Shown here in pieces: positions 37,505-47,277 of a stretch of DNA of 64,000 nucleotides. The DNA is from an uncultured Clostridia bacterium. Its GTDB lineage: Bacteria > Bacillota > Clostridia > TANB77 > CAG-508. The stretch covers positions 11,830 to 75,829 of the forward strand of contig CAKOPZ010000004.1 of assembly GCA_934101145.1 (NCBI GenBank), read 5' to 3'. A program made the translations under genes and the position numbers. How positions within the stretch are numbered: the first letter of the stretch is position 1; every line of letters begins with the position of its first letter. The notes beneath the pieces are model-generated. The model made no database searches. It saw only the letters and a list, made by a program, of their open reading frames with translations, and had not been told where the DNA came from.

Positions 37505-37660
37505 ACAAATAAAAGGCTATTCTATTAGTTTTGTATACTGATATTACTATCAGGTTTTTGCTAATATTTATGGCAATAACCTAAATGCCAGGAAACCATC
37601 CGCCGAATCTTTCGATAAGTTTCCATCCTCGTCAACACATATATTTTGTGTCCAGGCGCT
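37505..37660 (-). promoter_or_regulatory. glmS ribozyme-riboswitch
   Basis: Reading the minus strand, AGCGCCTGGACA opens the conserved core at the cleavage site (just before the G at 37659). It is followed by GACGAGGATGG, CTTATCGA and ATTCGGCGGATGG, all conserved in the glucosamine-6-phosphate-activated ribozyme, and then the P3/P4 hairpins toward 37505. When GlcN6P accumulates, self-cleavage leads to RNase J decay of the mRNA, and RNase J is also encoded here. The 3' limit is approximate. Confidence 0.93.
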
Positions 37661-37724
37661 TTTTATTTATAAATTATCCTCCTTTCAAAAAGTGCATTTG
37701 CAAAACTTCTCTAGTTATGTCATT

Positions 37725-37753
37725 ATATTACTATAGATTCAAAATTGTGTCAA
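37725..37753 (-). promoter_or_regulatory. Putative glmS promoter
   Basis: On the minus strand, TTGACA (37753-37748), 17 bp, TAATAT (37730-37725), upstream of the ribozyme. Confidence 0.55.
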
Positions 37754-37906
37754 ATTGATTAATGAATAAACTGGCAAAAACTTGTTCTTGAGTATTGATT
37801 TTTATATTCTTACATGATATACTAGTTCTTGTAGGAAATGAGAATAAGCAGATGTGGTTTGCCACTTTTAATCCACAACTTATGTTGTGAGTGAGGAGGT
37901 GGTGCT

Positions 37907-38017
37907 ATGATAGAAGCAGTTTTATTAGAAATAATATATCTACTTTCATTTGGCTTAATTGCCGAAACTATTATAGTGTTTGCCTTAATTATACTGGTTA
38001 TAATTTTAAGCAAATAA
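37907..38017 (+). CDS. Fst/par-like type I toxin peptide, module C
   Basis: A 36-residue hydrophobic peptide (MIEAVLLEIIYLLSFGLIA..., ending ILSK) related to module B. The promoter is TTGATT (37795)-N17-TATACT (37818); the leader AGGAAATGAGAATAAGCAGATGTGG matches module B; the ribosome site is GAGGAGGTGG. The shared terminator stem is 38025-38035/38050-38060. It sits between glmS and uvrC. Confidence 0.68.
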   Translation: MIEAVLLEIIYLLSFGLIAETIIVFALIILVIILSK

Positions 38018-38105
38018 AATAAAAAAAACACATCTGTACTTGCCCGGTTAGATGTGTTTTTTACATATTCAGTGGTAAACCACGTTTGTGGATTCTCTAT
38101 TTCCT
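38018..38105 (-). ncRNA. Antitoxin RNA, module C
   Basis: Minus-strand promoter TTGACT (38140-38135), 17 bp, TATAAT (38117-38112). The transcript starts AGGAAATAGAGAATCCACA and GTTTACCACT, mirroring the toxin leader, and ends in the shared hairpin with a U-run. Confidence 0.62.
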
Positions 38106-38162
38106 ACTTTTATTATAATCAATTGTGTTCAAAAAGTCAATAAAAAAGGAGAAAATTTTGAA

Positions 38163-40023
38163 GTGTTTGATATAGAGGAAGAATTAAAGAAATTGCCTGG
38201 AAAACCACGGTGTATATATTATGCATGATAAAGATGATAAGATAATATATGTTGGAAAAGCAGTTTCTTTAAAAAATCGTGTAAGGCAATATTTTAGAAA
38301 AACTAATAAAACAAAAAGAATTCAAAATATGGTAGCTTTGATAGATCATTTTGAATATATTGTAACAGATAATGAAGCAGAGGCACTTATTTTGGAGTGT
38401 AATTTGATCAAAAAAAATATGCCTAAATTTAATGTATTGCTAAAAGATGACAAAACATATCCATACATAAAGGTAAATGTAAAAGATGAGTACCCAGATG
38501 TGTATATGACTAGAAGAATTTTAAATGATGGTGCAAAATATTTTGGACCATATGCATCTGCAGGTTCTGCAAAAGAAATGATAGAATTTATAAAATCAAA
38601 ATTCAAAATAAGGCAATGTAAGAATTTTAAATACAAAGATAGGCCTTGTTTAAATTATCACATAAAAAAATGTTTAGCTCCTTGCATGGGTTATGTTTCA
38701 AAAGAAGAGTATAGAAAGCAAATAGATGAAATAATTGACTTGCTTGAAGGAAAAACTGATAAATTGATTAGAGGTTTGTCGCAAGAAATAAAAGAAGCAT
38801 CAGCAAAAATGGAGTATGAAAAAGCTGCATATTTAAGAGATAAAATGATTGCTCTTGAAAGAGTGTCTGAAAAGCAAAAGGTTTCAAATATTTCTGAAAA
38901 TGATATTGATGTTATTGGGATTGCAAGAAGTGAGCTTCATGTTTGCTTGGAAATATTTTTTGTTAGAAAAAGTAAGATGATAGGAAGAGAACATTACTTT
39001 TTAGATGAGTTTCAAGATGAAACAGATAGTGAAATTTTATCAAATTTTATTAAACAGTATTACATGGATAAACCATTTTTACCAAATAAGATTATGATAA
39101 GAGAAGAGATTGAGGATAAAGATTTAATAAGCAGTTTACTTTCTCAAAAAGCTGGCAGAAAAGTTGAAATAAAAACACCTCAAAAAGGAGAAAAGTTGAG
39201 ATTTGTTGAGATGGCTGAAAACAATGCAAAAATAACACTTGAAAATAAAGAAAAAGATAAAACAGCAATTTTGCTTAGCTTAAAAGAAGTGTTAAATATG
39301 GAAAAATTACCAAGAAAAATTGAGACATATGATATTTCAAATATTTCTGGACAATTTATGGTTGCCGGTATGTGCGTACTTCAAGATGGAGTTATAAAAA
39401 AGAATTTATCAAGGCGTTTTAAGATAAAAACTGTGTTTGAACAAGATGATCCAAAGTGTATGAAAGAGGTTATAACAAGAAGATTAAGACATTCTGTAGA
39501 TATTTTAAATGAGAGCAAGAGTAGTGGGTTTGGTGCACTTCCTGATGCAATTTTTGTTGATGGTGGCATTACACAAATTAGAGCTTGCAGACAAGCAATT
39601 GATGAAATAAATAGAGAAATAAAAGAAAAAGAAGAAGAGTATGGAGTGACTGAAAATAGAGAAAAAGTTGACATCAAAGTGTTTGGTATGGTAAAAAATG
39701 ATAAACACACAACTAGGGCTTTGATAAATGAAAATAAAGAAGAAATACCTCTTTCACATGAACTTATGATGCTTATTACCAATTTTCAAGATACTGTACA
39801 TGATACAGCAATTGGATATCATAAGATGCTTAGGGATAAGTCAATGAAAAAATCTAGTCTTGACGATATATCTGGAATTGGAGAAGTGAAAAAGAAAGAA
39901 TTGCTTAAGAAATTTGGAAGTACTGCTAAGATTGCAAGTGCGGATATTGAAGAAATTGCTAGAATAAAGGGAATTAATATTGAGCTTGCTAAAAAAATAA
40001 AAGATGAGCTTAATAATATGTAG
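38163..40023 (+). CDS. uvrC: Excinuclease ABC subunit C, requires a +1 frameshift at CGG (38208-38210)
   Basis: The GIY-YIG/RNase H nuclease of nucleotide excision repair, about 620 residues once joined. GTG at 38163 (AAAAAGGAG upstream) starts MFDIEEELKKLPGKP, then in-frame CGG leads to a stop at TGA. Skipping the C at 38208 continues GVYIMHDKDDKIIYVGKA, the expected GIY-YIG core, followed by UVR motif, RNase H-like and helix-hairpin-helix domains, all intact. Starting at ATG 38221 would lose the PGVY strand. See findings for the CGG pattern. Confidence 0.92.
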
Positions 40024-40132
40024 TATTTTGGAGTACGAAAGCCAGCATATTTCATATATCACAATCATATAATTATAGTAATATGGCACATTGGGGATAG
40101 TGCGAAAATAAAGAAGGGATTGTGATTTTAAT

Positions 40133-40345
40133 ATGGAGTATACTAAAGATGTTGTTTTTAATGTTCATTATGGACAAGATGTTTTAAAGGAAAATGAAAA
40201 ATTGAGTGCTTTTAAAAGAATTCGACTACTGTTAAATAGGCATAAAATGATAACAGCTATAGTTTTAATTACAATTATGTTTATGATATTTGATCTTATG
40301 CTTGTTTCAAGTTTTATAGAGGTATTAAGTAGTATGAATTTATAG
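40133..40345 (+). CDS. Small membrane protein of unknown function
   Basis: A 70-residue protein with a polar N-terminus (MEYTKDVVFNVHYGQ), a basic stretch and one transmembrane helix (AIVLITIMFMIFDLMLV). Ribosome site AAGAAGGGA. It lies between uvrC and a methyltransferase gene. No known family recognised. Confidence 0.6.
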   Translation: MEYTKDVVFNVHYGQDVLKENEKLSAFKRIRLLLNRHKMITAIVLITIMFMIFDLMLVSSFIEVLSSMNL

Positions 40346-40373
40346 AGGCAAATATGGAAAGGATAAATATAGT

Positions 40374-41231
40374 ATGAATGTAGCAAATGAGTGGAAAGAT
40401 TATGAGATATTAGATATGGCAAATGGCGAAAAGCTTGAGAGATGGAAAGATATTATTCTTGCAAGACCTGACCCACAAATTATATGGAAAGAAAAATCTT
40501 ATCCTGAAAAATGGAAAAAGGTAAATGCAAGATACATAAGAAGTAATACTGGTGGAGGTCATTGGGAATACTCTAAAAAAATGCCTAGTAATTGGCAGGT
40601 TAAATATAAAAATTTAACTTTTAATATTAAACCAATGGGATTTAAACATACAGGTCTTTTTCCAGAGCAAGCTGTTAACTGGGATTGGATGATAAATAAA
40701 ATTCAAAATACAAAAAGAGATATAAAAGTACTAAATTTGTTTGCATATACAGGGGGTGCAACAGTTGCTTGTAGCTATGCAGGTGCATCTGTATGTCATG
40801 TAGATAGCTCAAAAGGAATGACTTTGTGGGCAAAAGAAAATATTGTATCATCTGGACTTAAAGATAGACCTGTAAGATTTATTGTTGATGATGTTGTTAA
40901 ATTTGTAAATAGAGAAATACGTCGCGGAAATAAATATGATGCAATTATAATGGATCCACCTTCATATGGTAGAGGTACAAATGGAGAAGTGTGGAAATTT
41001 GAGGAAAATATTGCAGATTTAGTTAAATTATGTACAAAAGTTTTATCAGATAAACCACTATTCTTTTTGATTAATTCATATACAACAGGAATTTCTAGCA
41101 CAGTGCTTGAAAATATTCTAAAGCTTAATATAAAAGCAAAAGGTAAGTTTTCTTGCGGAGAAATTGGACTACCTATGACTGCATCTAGTATGATTCTTCC
41201 TTGTGGAATATATGGAAGATGGGAGAGTTAA
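40374..41231 (+). CDS. SAM-dependent methyltransferase, RlmI/RlmL-like
   Basis: A 285-residue class I methyltransferase of the Methyltrans_SAM family. Motif I is VLNLFAYTGGATVA, the acidic cofactor residue is in HVDSSKGM, the active-site region is IIMDPPSYGRG, and LINSYTTG follows. Related enzymes methylate 23S rRNA cytosines; the target here is not known. A PUA domain is missing. It is 3 bp upstream of a pseudouridine synthase gene, suggesting an RNA-modification operon. Confidence 0.85.
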   Translation: MNVANEWKDYEILDMANGEKLERWKDIILARPDPQIIWKEKSYPEKWKKVNARYIRSNTGGGHWEYSKKMPSNWQVKYKNLTFNIKPMGFKHTGLFPEQAVNWDWMINKIQNTKRDIKVLNLFAYTGGATVACSYAGASVCHVDSSKGMTLWAKENIVSSGLKDRPVRFIVDDVVKFVNREIRRGNKYDAIIMDPPSYGRGTNGEVWKFEENIADLVKLCTKVLSDKPLFFLINSYTTGISSTVLENILKLNIKAKGKFSCGEIGLPMTASSMILPCGIYGRWES

Positions 41232-41234
41232 AAG

Positions 41235-41933
41235 ATGAGTGATATATCAAACAAAATAAATGTAATATATGAAGATAATCATATTATAGTTGTGGAAAAG
41301 CCTGTAAATATTCCATCACAAGGAGATAAAACAGGGGATATAGATATGCTTACTTTAATAAAAGAATATATAAAAGAAAAGTATAATAAACCTGGAAATG
41401 TCTATCTTGGGTTAATTCATAGACTTGATAGACCTGTTGGTGGAGTTATGGTTTTTGCTAAAACTTCTAAAGCAGCATCAAGATTAAGTGAGCAAGTAAG
41501 AGAAAAAGTATTTCAAAAAAGATACTTAGTTATTTGCAATGGCAAAATGGAAAAAACAAATGGAACACTTGAAGACTATTTACTTAAAAATGAAAGAAAT
41601 AATATGAGCAAAGTTGTAAAAGAAGAAAGTAAAAATAGCAAATATGCAAATTTAGATTATGAGGTTTTAAAATATGATAAAGATTTGGATTTGTCTGTTT
41701 TAAAAATACTTTTACATACAGGAAGACATCATCAAATACGTGTGCAACTTGCAAGTAGGGGGCACAGCATTTATGGTGATCAAAAATATGGAGGAAGGGG
41801 TCATGGCAAGCAGATAACATTGTGGGCATATAGTTTAACAATACTTCATCCAATTACAAAAGAAAAGATGGAGTTTAAGGCAATTCCTCAAAAAATAGGC
41901 AGTTGGAAGATTCTTGAGGGAATAGATATTTAA
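41235..41933 (+). CDS. RluA-family pseudouridine synthase
   Basis: A 232-residue synthase. The catalytic Asp is in LIHRLDRPVGGVMVFAKT; HTGRHHQIRVQLA is a second conserved motif. There is no S4 domain, so it belongs with the shorter RluA/YjbO-like group. The RNA target is unknown. Co-transcribed with the methyltransferase gene. Confidence 0.9.
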   Translation: MSDISNKINVIYEDNHIIVVEKPVNIPSQGDKTGDIDMLTLIKEYIKEKYNKPGNVYLGLIHRLDRPVGGVMVFAKTSKAASRLSEQVREKVFQKRYLVICNGKMEKTNGTLEDYLLKNERNNMSKVVKEESKNSKYANLDYEVLKYDKDLDLSVLKILLHTGRHHQIRVQLASRGHSIYGDQKYGGRGHGKQITLWAYSLTILHPITKEKMEFKAIPQKIGSWKILEGIDI

Positions 41934-42040
41934 TAATTATGGCTTTTTAAGTTATAAAAAATTTAATACATAAATTATGCAAAATACTATATTGTTAAAA
42001 TACTACACATTATAAATTATGTAAATTTTACAAAAATGAA

Positions 42041-42090
42041 AAATCATATATAAAAGTGAAAAATATCACTTTTTGTATATGATTTTTTTT
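42041..42090 (+). terminator. Strong terminator between rluA and agrB
   Basis: A stem of about 18 bp (42041-42058/42068-42086, one mismatch) followed by eight Ts. The rest of the 230-bp gap shows only AT-rich sequence in which the agrB promoter must lie. Confidence 0.8.
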
Positions 42091-42163
42091 CATTTGTATA
42101 TAAAGTAAAAAAATGTAGAAAAATAGTTGTAATATATATACAGAAACAAAGAGGGAGGCAAAT

Positions 42164-42787
42164 ATGATAGAAAAAATTTGTGCCTACATTGTAAATCAAA
42201 TGAGAAAACAAATGCCAGATATAGATGATGAAAAAGCAGAAGTTATTACATATGGTATTGAACTAATAATTGGAGAAATTCCAAAAATTTTCTTACTATT
42301 TGTACTTAGTTTTATACTTGGAATTGGATGGTATACAGTTTTTGCATATGTGGCACTCATACCATATAGAGCATCTTCTGGAGGATTTCACTTAAAAACA
42401 CATATTGGATGCATAGTTGGAAGTAGTTTATTTTATTATGGAATAGTATATTTAAGTAAATTTATTACATTAAGTGTATTTCAAAAATATATTCTTATTG
42501 GACTAGCTCTTGTATTTGGAATAATTATGGTTAGCCTATATGCTCCAGCAGATACAGAAAATATTCCAATAATAAGCAAAAAAGAAAGAAAACGAAAAAA
42601 AGTATTATCATATATAACACTTGTACTTACACTTATAGCTTCAGTATTTATAAAAGATAGTATTATTTCAAACATATTAATATTTGGAGTAATTGTTCAA
42701 AGCTTTATGATAAGCAGACTTGCATATTTACTTACAAATAATAAATATGGATATAAAGAATATCAGCAAAAAGAAAAATTAGCTTAA
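42164..42787 (+). CDS. agrB: AgrB-type peptide-processing membrane protease
   Basis: A 207-residue, multi-helix membrane cysteine protease that trims and cyclises the AgrD precursor. The catalytic His is in SSGGFHLKTHIGC with a cysteine shortly after, as expected for AgrB. The start follows AGGGAGG. It is 75 bp upstream of the agrD-like gene. Confidence 0.9.
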   Translation: MIEKICAYIVNQMRKQMPDIDDEKAEVITYGIELIIGEIPKIFLLFVLSFILGIGWYTVFAYVALIPYRASSGGFHLKTHIGCIVGSSLFYYGIVYLSKFITLSVFQKYILIGLALVFGIIMVSLYAPADTENIPIISKKERKRKKVLSYITLVLTLIASVFIKDSIISNILIFGVIVQSFMISRLAYLLTNNKYGYKEYQQKEKLA

Positions 42788-42862
42788 ATAAACATATGAT
42801 TAATATAACATTGATACGGCCGGCAATGTTTTATTATATAAACACTAAAGGGGGAATTTTAT

Positions 42863-42982
42863 ATGTTAAAAATGTTAGCTAAAATAGCAGAAAAATATGC
42901 AAAGGCAACAAATACAACTTGTGTTTTATTTAGTATGTTACATCAACCAAAAATGCCTGCATCTTTAATAAAAAAAGACTAA
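42863..42982 (+). CDS. agrD: AgrD-type cyclic lactone autoinducer precursor
   Basis: A 39-residue precursor: amphipathic N-terminal leader (MLKMLAKIAEKYAKATNT), a core around TCVLFSML, and a C-terminal recognition tail HQPKMPASLIKKD. The single Cys20 should form the thiolactone. The distance from Cys to the HQPKMP tail allows a ring of five to seven residues, longer than the usual five if cleavage falls right before the tail. GGGGGAA is the ribosome site. Too short for many gene finders. Confidence 0.85.
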   Translation: MLKMLAKIAEKYAKATNTTCVLFSMLHQPKMPASLIKKD

Positions 42983-43064
42983 TAAAGTGGGATAATAACA
43001 TTATATAAAAAGATAAATAATAAACGATTTCTTAAATTATTTAAGAAATCGTTTATTTGGGGAA

Positions 43065-44423
43065 TTAATAGTAAATTTCAAATTGTTGTTTAAACATATC
43101 AGAAGATTTTGTTGTAAATAAATTTAGATTATTATTTCTTTTTAATATTTGTCTTACTTTCCAAAGTCCAAGTCCAGAGTTTGTTTCACTTGACTTGCTA
43201 GAAACACCTTTTTCAAAAATCCTTTCTGTATCAACATCTTTGTTATTATATGTATTTTCTATAATTACTAAAATTCTATGTCTACTATCTTCTTTTCTAA
43301 AAGAAACCTTAATAAGTTTGTTATCACATTCCTTGGCAGCTTCAATAGCATTATCAAGAAGTATTCCAAGAATTCTTGTAAATTCATATATTTTCATATG
43401 TTGTTCAATTTCATTTAAATCTAAGAAAATATCAAGATTTATTTGTATATTCTGCTCATCTGCATCATAATACTTAGTTGAAAGAATATTATAAATTGCA
43501 GGATGATTAATTACTTTTGGATTTAGAGAATACAAGTTATTTGTTTTATTGCAATCCTCCAAAAGTTCTTCATAAAATTTTGTTAAACCTTCCATATCAT
43601 CATTTCTTATATAACCACCAATACCATTTACAATATTATCAAAATCATGTTTAAAAGTTCTAACAGTATCATGAAGAACCTGAAGAGAATGAAGTGTTAG
43701 TTTTGTACCTTCTAAATCTCTTGTTGTCATTTCAAGTTTTGATGATCCAACAATACAATAAATACTAATAGTAAAATATGCAATTAATCCAAGTATATCT
43801 ATAAAAGTTATAAGTGATGGCATAGTATTGCTAAAATATCTAACTAAGTAAAATTGTGAACCAAGAACAAGTGCCATCAGTACTAAATTTGCAATCAAAA
43901 GTGTTTTGGCCCTTGTGCTCATGTTATCAATAACACCAATATTAATCTTTAAGTATTTAATTATTAATGTAATAAAGTAAATAGTTAAGTAAATACTAAA
44001 AGCAGAAATTATTCTATATAAAGGAACTGTCATAAGATGGTTCATTGTTATATGAAATACGTCAAATGCAACATCAGAACAAGTAAAATCTAATATCGAA
44101 GTTAATGCCATAGTAATAACTTCTGATAAAATACTTTTTAAAATAGTTGTCTTAAAAATAAAATATACCATTACTGGCCATAAAATTATAGTTACAAAAA
44201 CTGTATATGATGCAGGTACAATAAAATTGACTAGACATCCTAAAGAACCATAAACTAATACATAGATTAATTTTCTTATTTTATTTGCTTTTATATTTAA
44301 AACTGTAGTAAAAAATTGCATACCAATAAACGCTTCTAGATATGAAAGAGGAATAAGTAAAATTTGTACTAAACCCTCATTAGGTGTTGTCAGTAAAGTT
44401 AAAATCTTTTGTAAAATATTCAT
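43065..44423 (-). CDS. agrC: AgrC-type GHKL sensor histidine kinase
   Basis: A 452-residue receptor kinase with about six to seven N-terminal helices (1-225). The phospho-acceptor His is in RTFKHDFDNIVNGIGGY, the N-box in GILLDNAIEAAKE and the G-box in GLGLWKVRQIL. It should sense the cyclic peptide from agrBD. The gene overlaps the end of agrA by 44 bp and is convergent to agrBD. Confidence 0.9.
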   Translation of the reverse strand: MNILQKILTLLTTPNEGLVQILLIPLSYLEAFIGMQFFTTVLNIKANKIRKLIYVLVYGSLGCLVNFIVPASYTVFVTIILWPVMVYFIFKTTILKSILSEVITMALTSILDFTCSDVAFDVFHITMNHLMTVPLYRIISAFSIYLTIYFITLIIKYLKINIGVIDNMSTRAKTLLIANLVLMALVLGSQFYLVRYFSNTMPSLITFIDILGLIAYFTISIYCIVGSSKLEMTTRDLEGTKLTLHSLQVLHDTVRTFKHDFDNIVNGIGGYIRNDDMEGLTKFYEELLEDCNKTNNLYSLNPKVINHPAIYNILSTKYYDADEQNIQINLDIFLDLNEIEQHMKIYEFTRILGILLDNAIEAAKECDNKLIKVSFRKEDSRHRILVIIENTYNNKDVDTERIFEKGVSSKSSETNSGLGLWKVRQILKRNNNLNLFTTKSSDMFKQQFEIYY

Positions 44424-45120
44424 TATTAAAAACCTCCTTAAAATTATTTTTATATTTAGGACCTATGTAACATTCGTCATTATTGCTAAAAAATATTGTG
44501 TTAGATGAAAAATCTATATTATCAATTTTATCCAAATTAACAATATATGACTTATGACATCTGACAAATTGTTTAGGCAATAAAGGTGATATTTTGTTAA
44601 AAGAATTATATACTTCATAGGTTCTTGTATCTGTTGTAAAAACAAGTTTCATGCCGTCTTTTTGAATATACTTTATAGAATTTTCTGGAATTATAGTTTT
44701 ATTTTTATCAAGTCTTAAATATTTTATATTGTTTTCACTAAAAGCATCATCATAGAGTCTTAAAATAGTTTCTTTGAGTCTTTCAAAAGTTAGAGGCTTT
44801 GAAATATAATCAAATGTTTTATATTTATATGCTATAAGTCCATATTCCAAATGACCTGTGATAAAAATAATATATATATTTTTATCCTGAGTTCTTATTT
44901 TTTCTGCAAGTTTTAAACCAGTTATATCTGTATTTAAATCAACATCCAAAATTACGACATTTACGGGATGTGTTTCAACATATTTAAGTAAATTGTATGG
45001 GTTAGGTGTAGAAAAAACAACCTGTCCTTCCAAATTTTCTTGAATGAAAATAGAATCTAACATTGCTGAAAGTTTTTTGATGGCGGTAGGGCTATCGTCG
45101 CATAACACAAAATTTAACAT
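44380..45120 (-). CDS. agrA: AgrA-type LytTR response regulator
   Basis: A 246-residue regulator: receiver domain (MLNFVLCDDSPTAIKKL, phospho-Asp in VVILDVDL, Lys in YISKPLTF) and LytTR DNA-binding domain (FVRCHKSYIVNLDKI). The start at 45120 is chosen because GGGGGA precedes it and the receiver begins there; the open frame extends upstream. Likely activates agr or envelope targets. Confidence 0.9.
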   Translation of the reverse strand: MLNFVLCDDSPTAIKKLSAMLDSIFIQENLEGQVVFSTPNPYNLLKYVETHPVNVVILDVDLNTDITGLKLAEKIRTQDKNIYIIFITGHLEYGLIAYKYKTFDYISKPLTFERLKETILRLYDDAFSENNIKYLRLDKNKTIIPENSIKYIQKDGMKLVFTTDTRTYEVYNSFNKISPLLPKQFVRCHKSYIVNLDKIDNIDFSSNTIFFSNNDECYIGPKYKNNFKEVFNNEYFTKDFNFTDNT

Positions 45121-45279
45121 AAAATCCCCCAAACTATTAAAAAATAGCACCGAAACTGGAAATATAGTACGATAAGTAACATTCGAGTTACCTAAAAATT
45201 TCCAATTTGTGATAATAATATAATCCAATTTTTTTCAGTTGTCAATATTTTTTTTATAAAAGGGAAAACTTGTGTATCC

Positions 45280-45286
45280 TGTCGAA
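45280..45286 (+). promoter_or_regulatory. Possible Spo0A box upstream of pdaA
   Basis: TGTCGAA, the Spo0A core, 131 bp before the pdaA start. A single seven-base site could occur by chance. Confidence 0.3.
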
Positions 45287-45416
45287 CCGTAAAGAAAAAT
45301 GAAAAACGAAAAGGAATTAAATGGAAAAACAATAAGACTAAAAAATCTTTAGTTATTTTTTTATAACTTTCTTCATAGGATTAAATAAAAAGTAATATGG
45401 AAAGGTAAAATTTATT

Positions 45417-45832
45417 ATGGAGAAAAAAAGATTAATAATAGTATGTATTTGCATAATTGCAATTTTAATTTTATTTGTAATATTAACTAATATGAATAGT
45501 GCTAGAAGTATGCAAACAAGTGCTTCTACAGTAAGTAATAAAAAAATTGGTTGGGGAATAAAAAGAAACAATAATCATACTCAGCCAGAGGTTGGAGCAG
45601 AAAATAAAAGGATAATAGAGAAATATAATGGAATATGTATGGGAAATAGCGAAAAACCATATATATACTTAACATTTGATAGCGGGTATGAAGCAGGATA
45701 TACAAAAAAGATATTGGAAGTTTTAAAAAGAAACCAGGTTCCTGCAACGTTTTTTGTAACAGCACATTATGTTAATAGTCATCCAGAATTAATAAAACAA
45801 ATGATAGATGAAGGACATATAATAGGAAACCA
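45417..45832 (+). pseudogene. pdaA: PdaA N-terminal half, interrupted by the element
   Basis: Encodes an N-terminal membrane anchor, a linker and the first half of a polysaccharide deacetylase of the PdaA type: YIYLTFDSGYEAGYTKKIL, then PATFFVTAHYVNSHPELI and EGHIIGN. Beyond 45832 the frame reads into element DNA and stops at 45848. Joined with 56749-57139 it gives a complete muramic-delta-lactam-forming N-deacetylase, which Bacillus needs for spore germination. Confidence 0.92.
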
Positions 45833-45856
45833 ATTTCCACTTAGCTAGATGTACCA
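45827..45856. other. attL: left recombination junction
   Basis: The hexamer AAACCA (45827-45832), shared with the right end, is followed after 12 bp by CTAGATGTACCA (45845-45856), whose inverted partner lies at the other end. Left of the hexamer is pdaA; right of it is element DNA. Confidence 0.85.
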
Positions 45857-45907
45857 AATTTAGAAAATGATGAAAGCTAGATAAATAGCCTTTTTACAAA
45901 GATTTTT

Positions 45908-45943
45908 AATAACGAATTGAATTATCAATTTGTTATTTTTTTG
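45908..45943 (+). terminator. Terminator in the left end of the element
   Basis: AATAACGAATTGA (45908-45920) pairs with TCAATTTGTTATT (45925-45937), then a T-run. The rest of 45849-46090 has no gene; TTCGACA at 46030-46036 is a reverse Spo0A-box core. Confidence 0.75.
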
Positions 45944-46090
45944 CCTAATTTCATTATTTGAAATCATATATACAAAAGAAATATGCTTAAAAATTGTCAA
46001 AATCAATTTAAAACAATTTTACAACATAATTCGACAAATTATTAGCATAAATAAAAAACAACCCAAATTTTAAATATGGAGGAAAATAAA

Positions 46091-46402
46091 ATGCAAGAAA
46101 AAAATTCAATAAAAGTATTAGAAAATTTAGGAATAGGAATGTTTTGCAATGTGGGACTACCACTAACAAATTCAATGTCGAGTGATGTAATATCTATTTA
46201 TTTAGAAAAAGATAAAGACGGAAGATACAATTTTTATGATGGAGGAGGATCAATTGGAACTTTTAAAATGTCAAAAGACTTTATTATAAAAAGAGATATA
46301 AAAATATCAAGAGTAAATAACGAAGAAAAAACAAAACATTTATATACAATATTAAAAAAGCAAGAAATAAGGGACAAGCATAATTTAAGAGATAGCAGAT
46401 AA
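46091..46402 (+). CDS. Unknown 103-residue element protein
   Basis: Starts at ATG 46091 after GGAGGA. A soluble alpha/beta protein with IKVLENLGIGMFCNV, SSDVISIYLEKD and YNFYDGGGSIGTF, the last reminiscent of short DUF1828-like segments, though I cannot assign it. It precedes the ParA gene by 98 bp. Confidence 0.65.
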   Translation: MQEKNSIKVLENLGIGMFCNVGLPLTNSMSSDVISIYLEKDKDGRYNFYDGGGSIGTFKMSKDFIIKRDIKISRVNNEEKTKHLYTILKKQEIRDKHNLRDSR

Positions 46403-46500
46403 ACGAGTTGTAGAAATGCAATTCGTTTTTTGCTTTTACATATCAGTGAAATAACATAGTCATATTTTATGACTAAAATTCAAAGAAAGGAGGTAGCCAA

Positions 46501-47277
46501 ATGACAAAAACAAAAGTTATAGCTATTGCGAATCAAAAAGGAGGTGTAGGAAAAACTACAACAGCTTTAAATTTAGGCGTAGGACTTGTGAATAATGGTA
46601 AAAAAGTATTGCTAATTGATGCAGATCCACAGGGAGATTTGACGACTTGTCTAGGATATAGAAATCCAGATGAGCTTGATAAAACAATAGGAACTGTACT
46701 TGATAAGGTAATAAAAGATAATTCATTAGAAGAAAACGAGGCAATATTACATCATAATGAGGGAGTAGATTTAGTTCCATCTAATATAGACTTAGAAACA
46801 ATAGAAGTAGGACTTGTCAATATTATGAGTAGAGAACATGTTTTAAAAAGCTATATTGATCGAGTAAAAAGCAAATATGATTATGTGATTATAGATTGCA
46901 GACCTTCATTAAGTATGATTACACTTAATGCACTAGCTTGTAGTGATAGTGTAATTATTCCAGTGCAAGCTCATTATTTATCAGCGAAAGGAATGACACA
47001 ACTAATTCAAACTATAAATAAAGTACGCAATAGAATAAATCCTAATCTAAAGATTGATGGAGTTTTAATTACTCTTGCAGATATGCAAACAAAGGTAGGA
47101 AAGACAACATTGCAAACACTAAAAAATAATTATGGAAGTAAAATAAAAATTTATGACACAATTATTCCACAAGGAGTAAAGGCAGTAGAGGGGACAATGG
47201 CAGGAAAAAGTTTATTTACTTATGATAAAGATAGTAAGCCAGCTATTGCTTACAATAATTTTTGTAAGTATGAGTAA
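46501..47277 (+). CDS. ParA/Soj-type ATPase, 3' end joined to an IS
   Basis: A 258-residue Walker-type partition ATPase: IANQKGGVGKTTTALNL, LLIDADPQGDLTTCLG, DYVIIDCRPS. Probably segregates or maintains the element after excision. The C-terminus reads AYNNFCKYE and stops inside the first codons of the transposase gene, so the last few native residues were likely replaced at the IS junction. No ParB gene is visible. Confidence 0.85.
   Translation: MTKTKVIAIANQKGGVGKTTTALNLGVGLVNNGKKVLLIDADPQGDLTTCLGYRNPDELDKTIGTVLDKVIKDNSLEENEAILHHNEGVDLVPSNIDLETIEVGLVNIMSREHVLKSYIDRVKSKYDYVIIDCRPSLSMITLNALACSDSVIIPVQAHYLSAKGMTQLIQTINKVRNRINPNLKIDGVLITLADMQTKVGKTTLQTLKNNYGSKIKIYDTIIPQGVKAVEGTMAGKSLFTYDKDSKPAIAYNNFCKYE

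Noticed and set aside
37822..38140. Module C read as a single minus-strand frame
   Set aside because: The minus-strand frame crosses the terminator and has no ribosome site; the convergent toxin/antisense layout explains the sequence.
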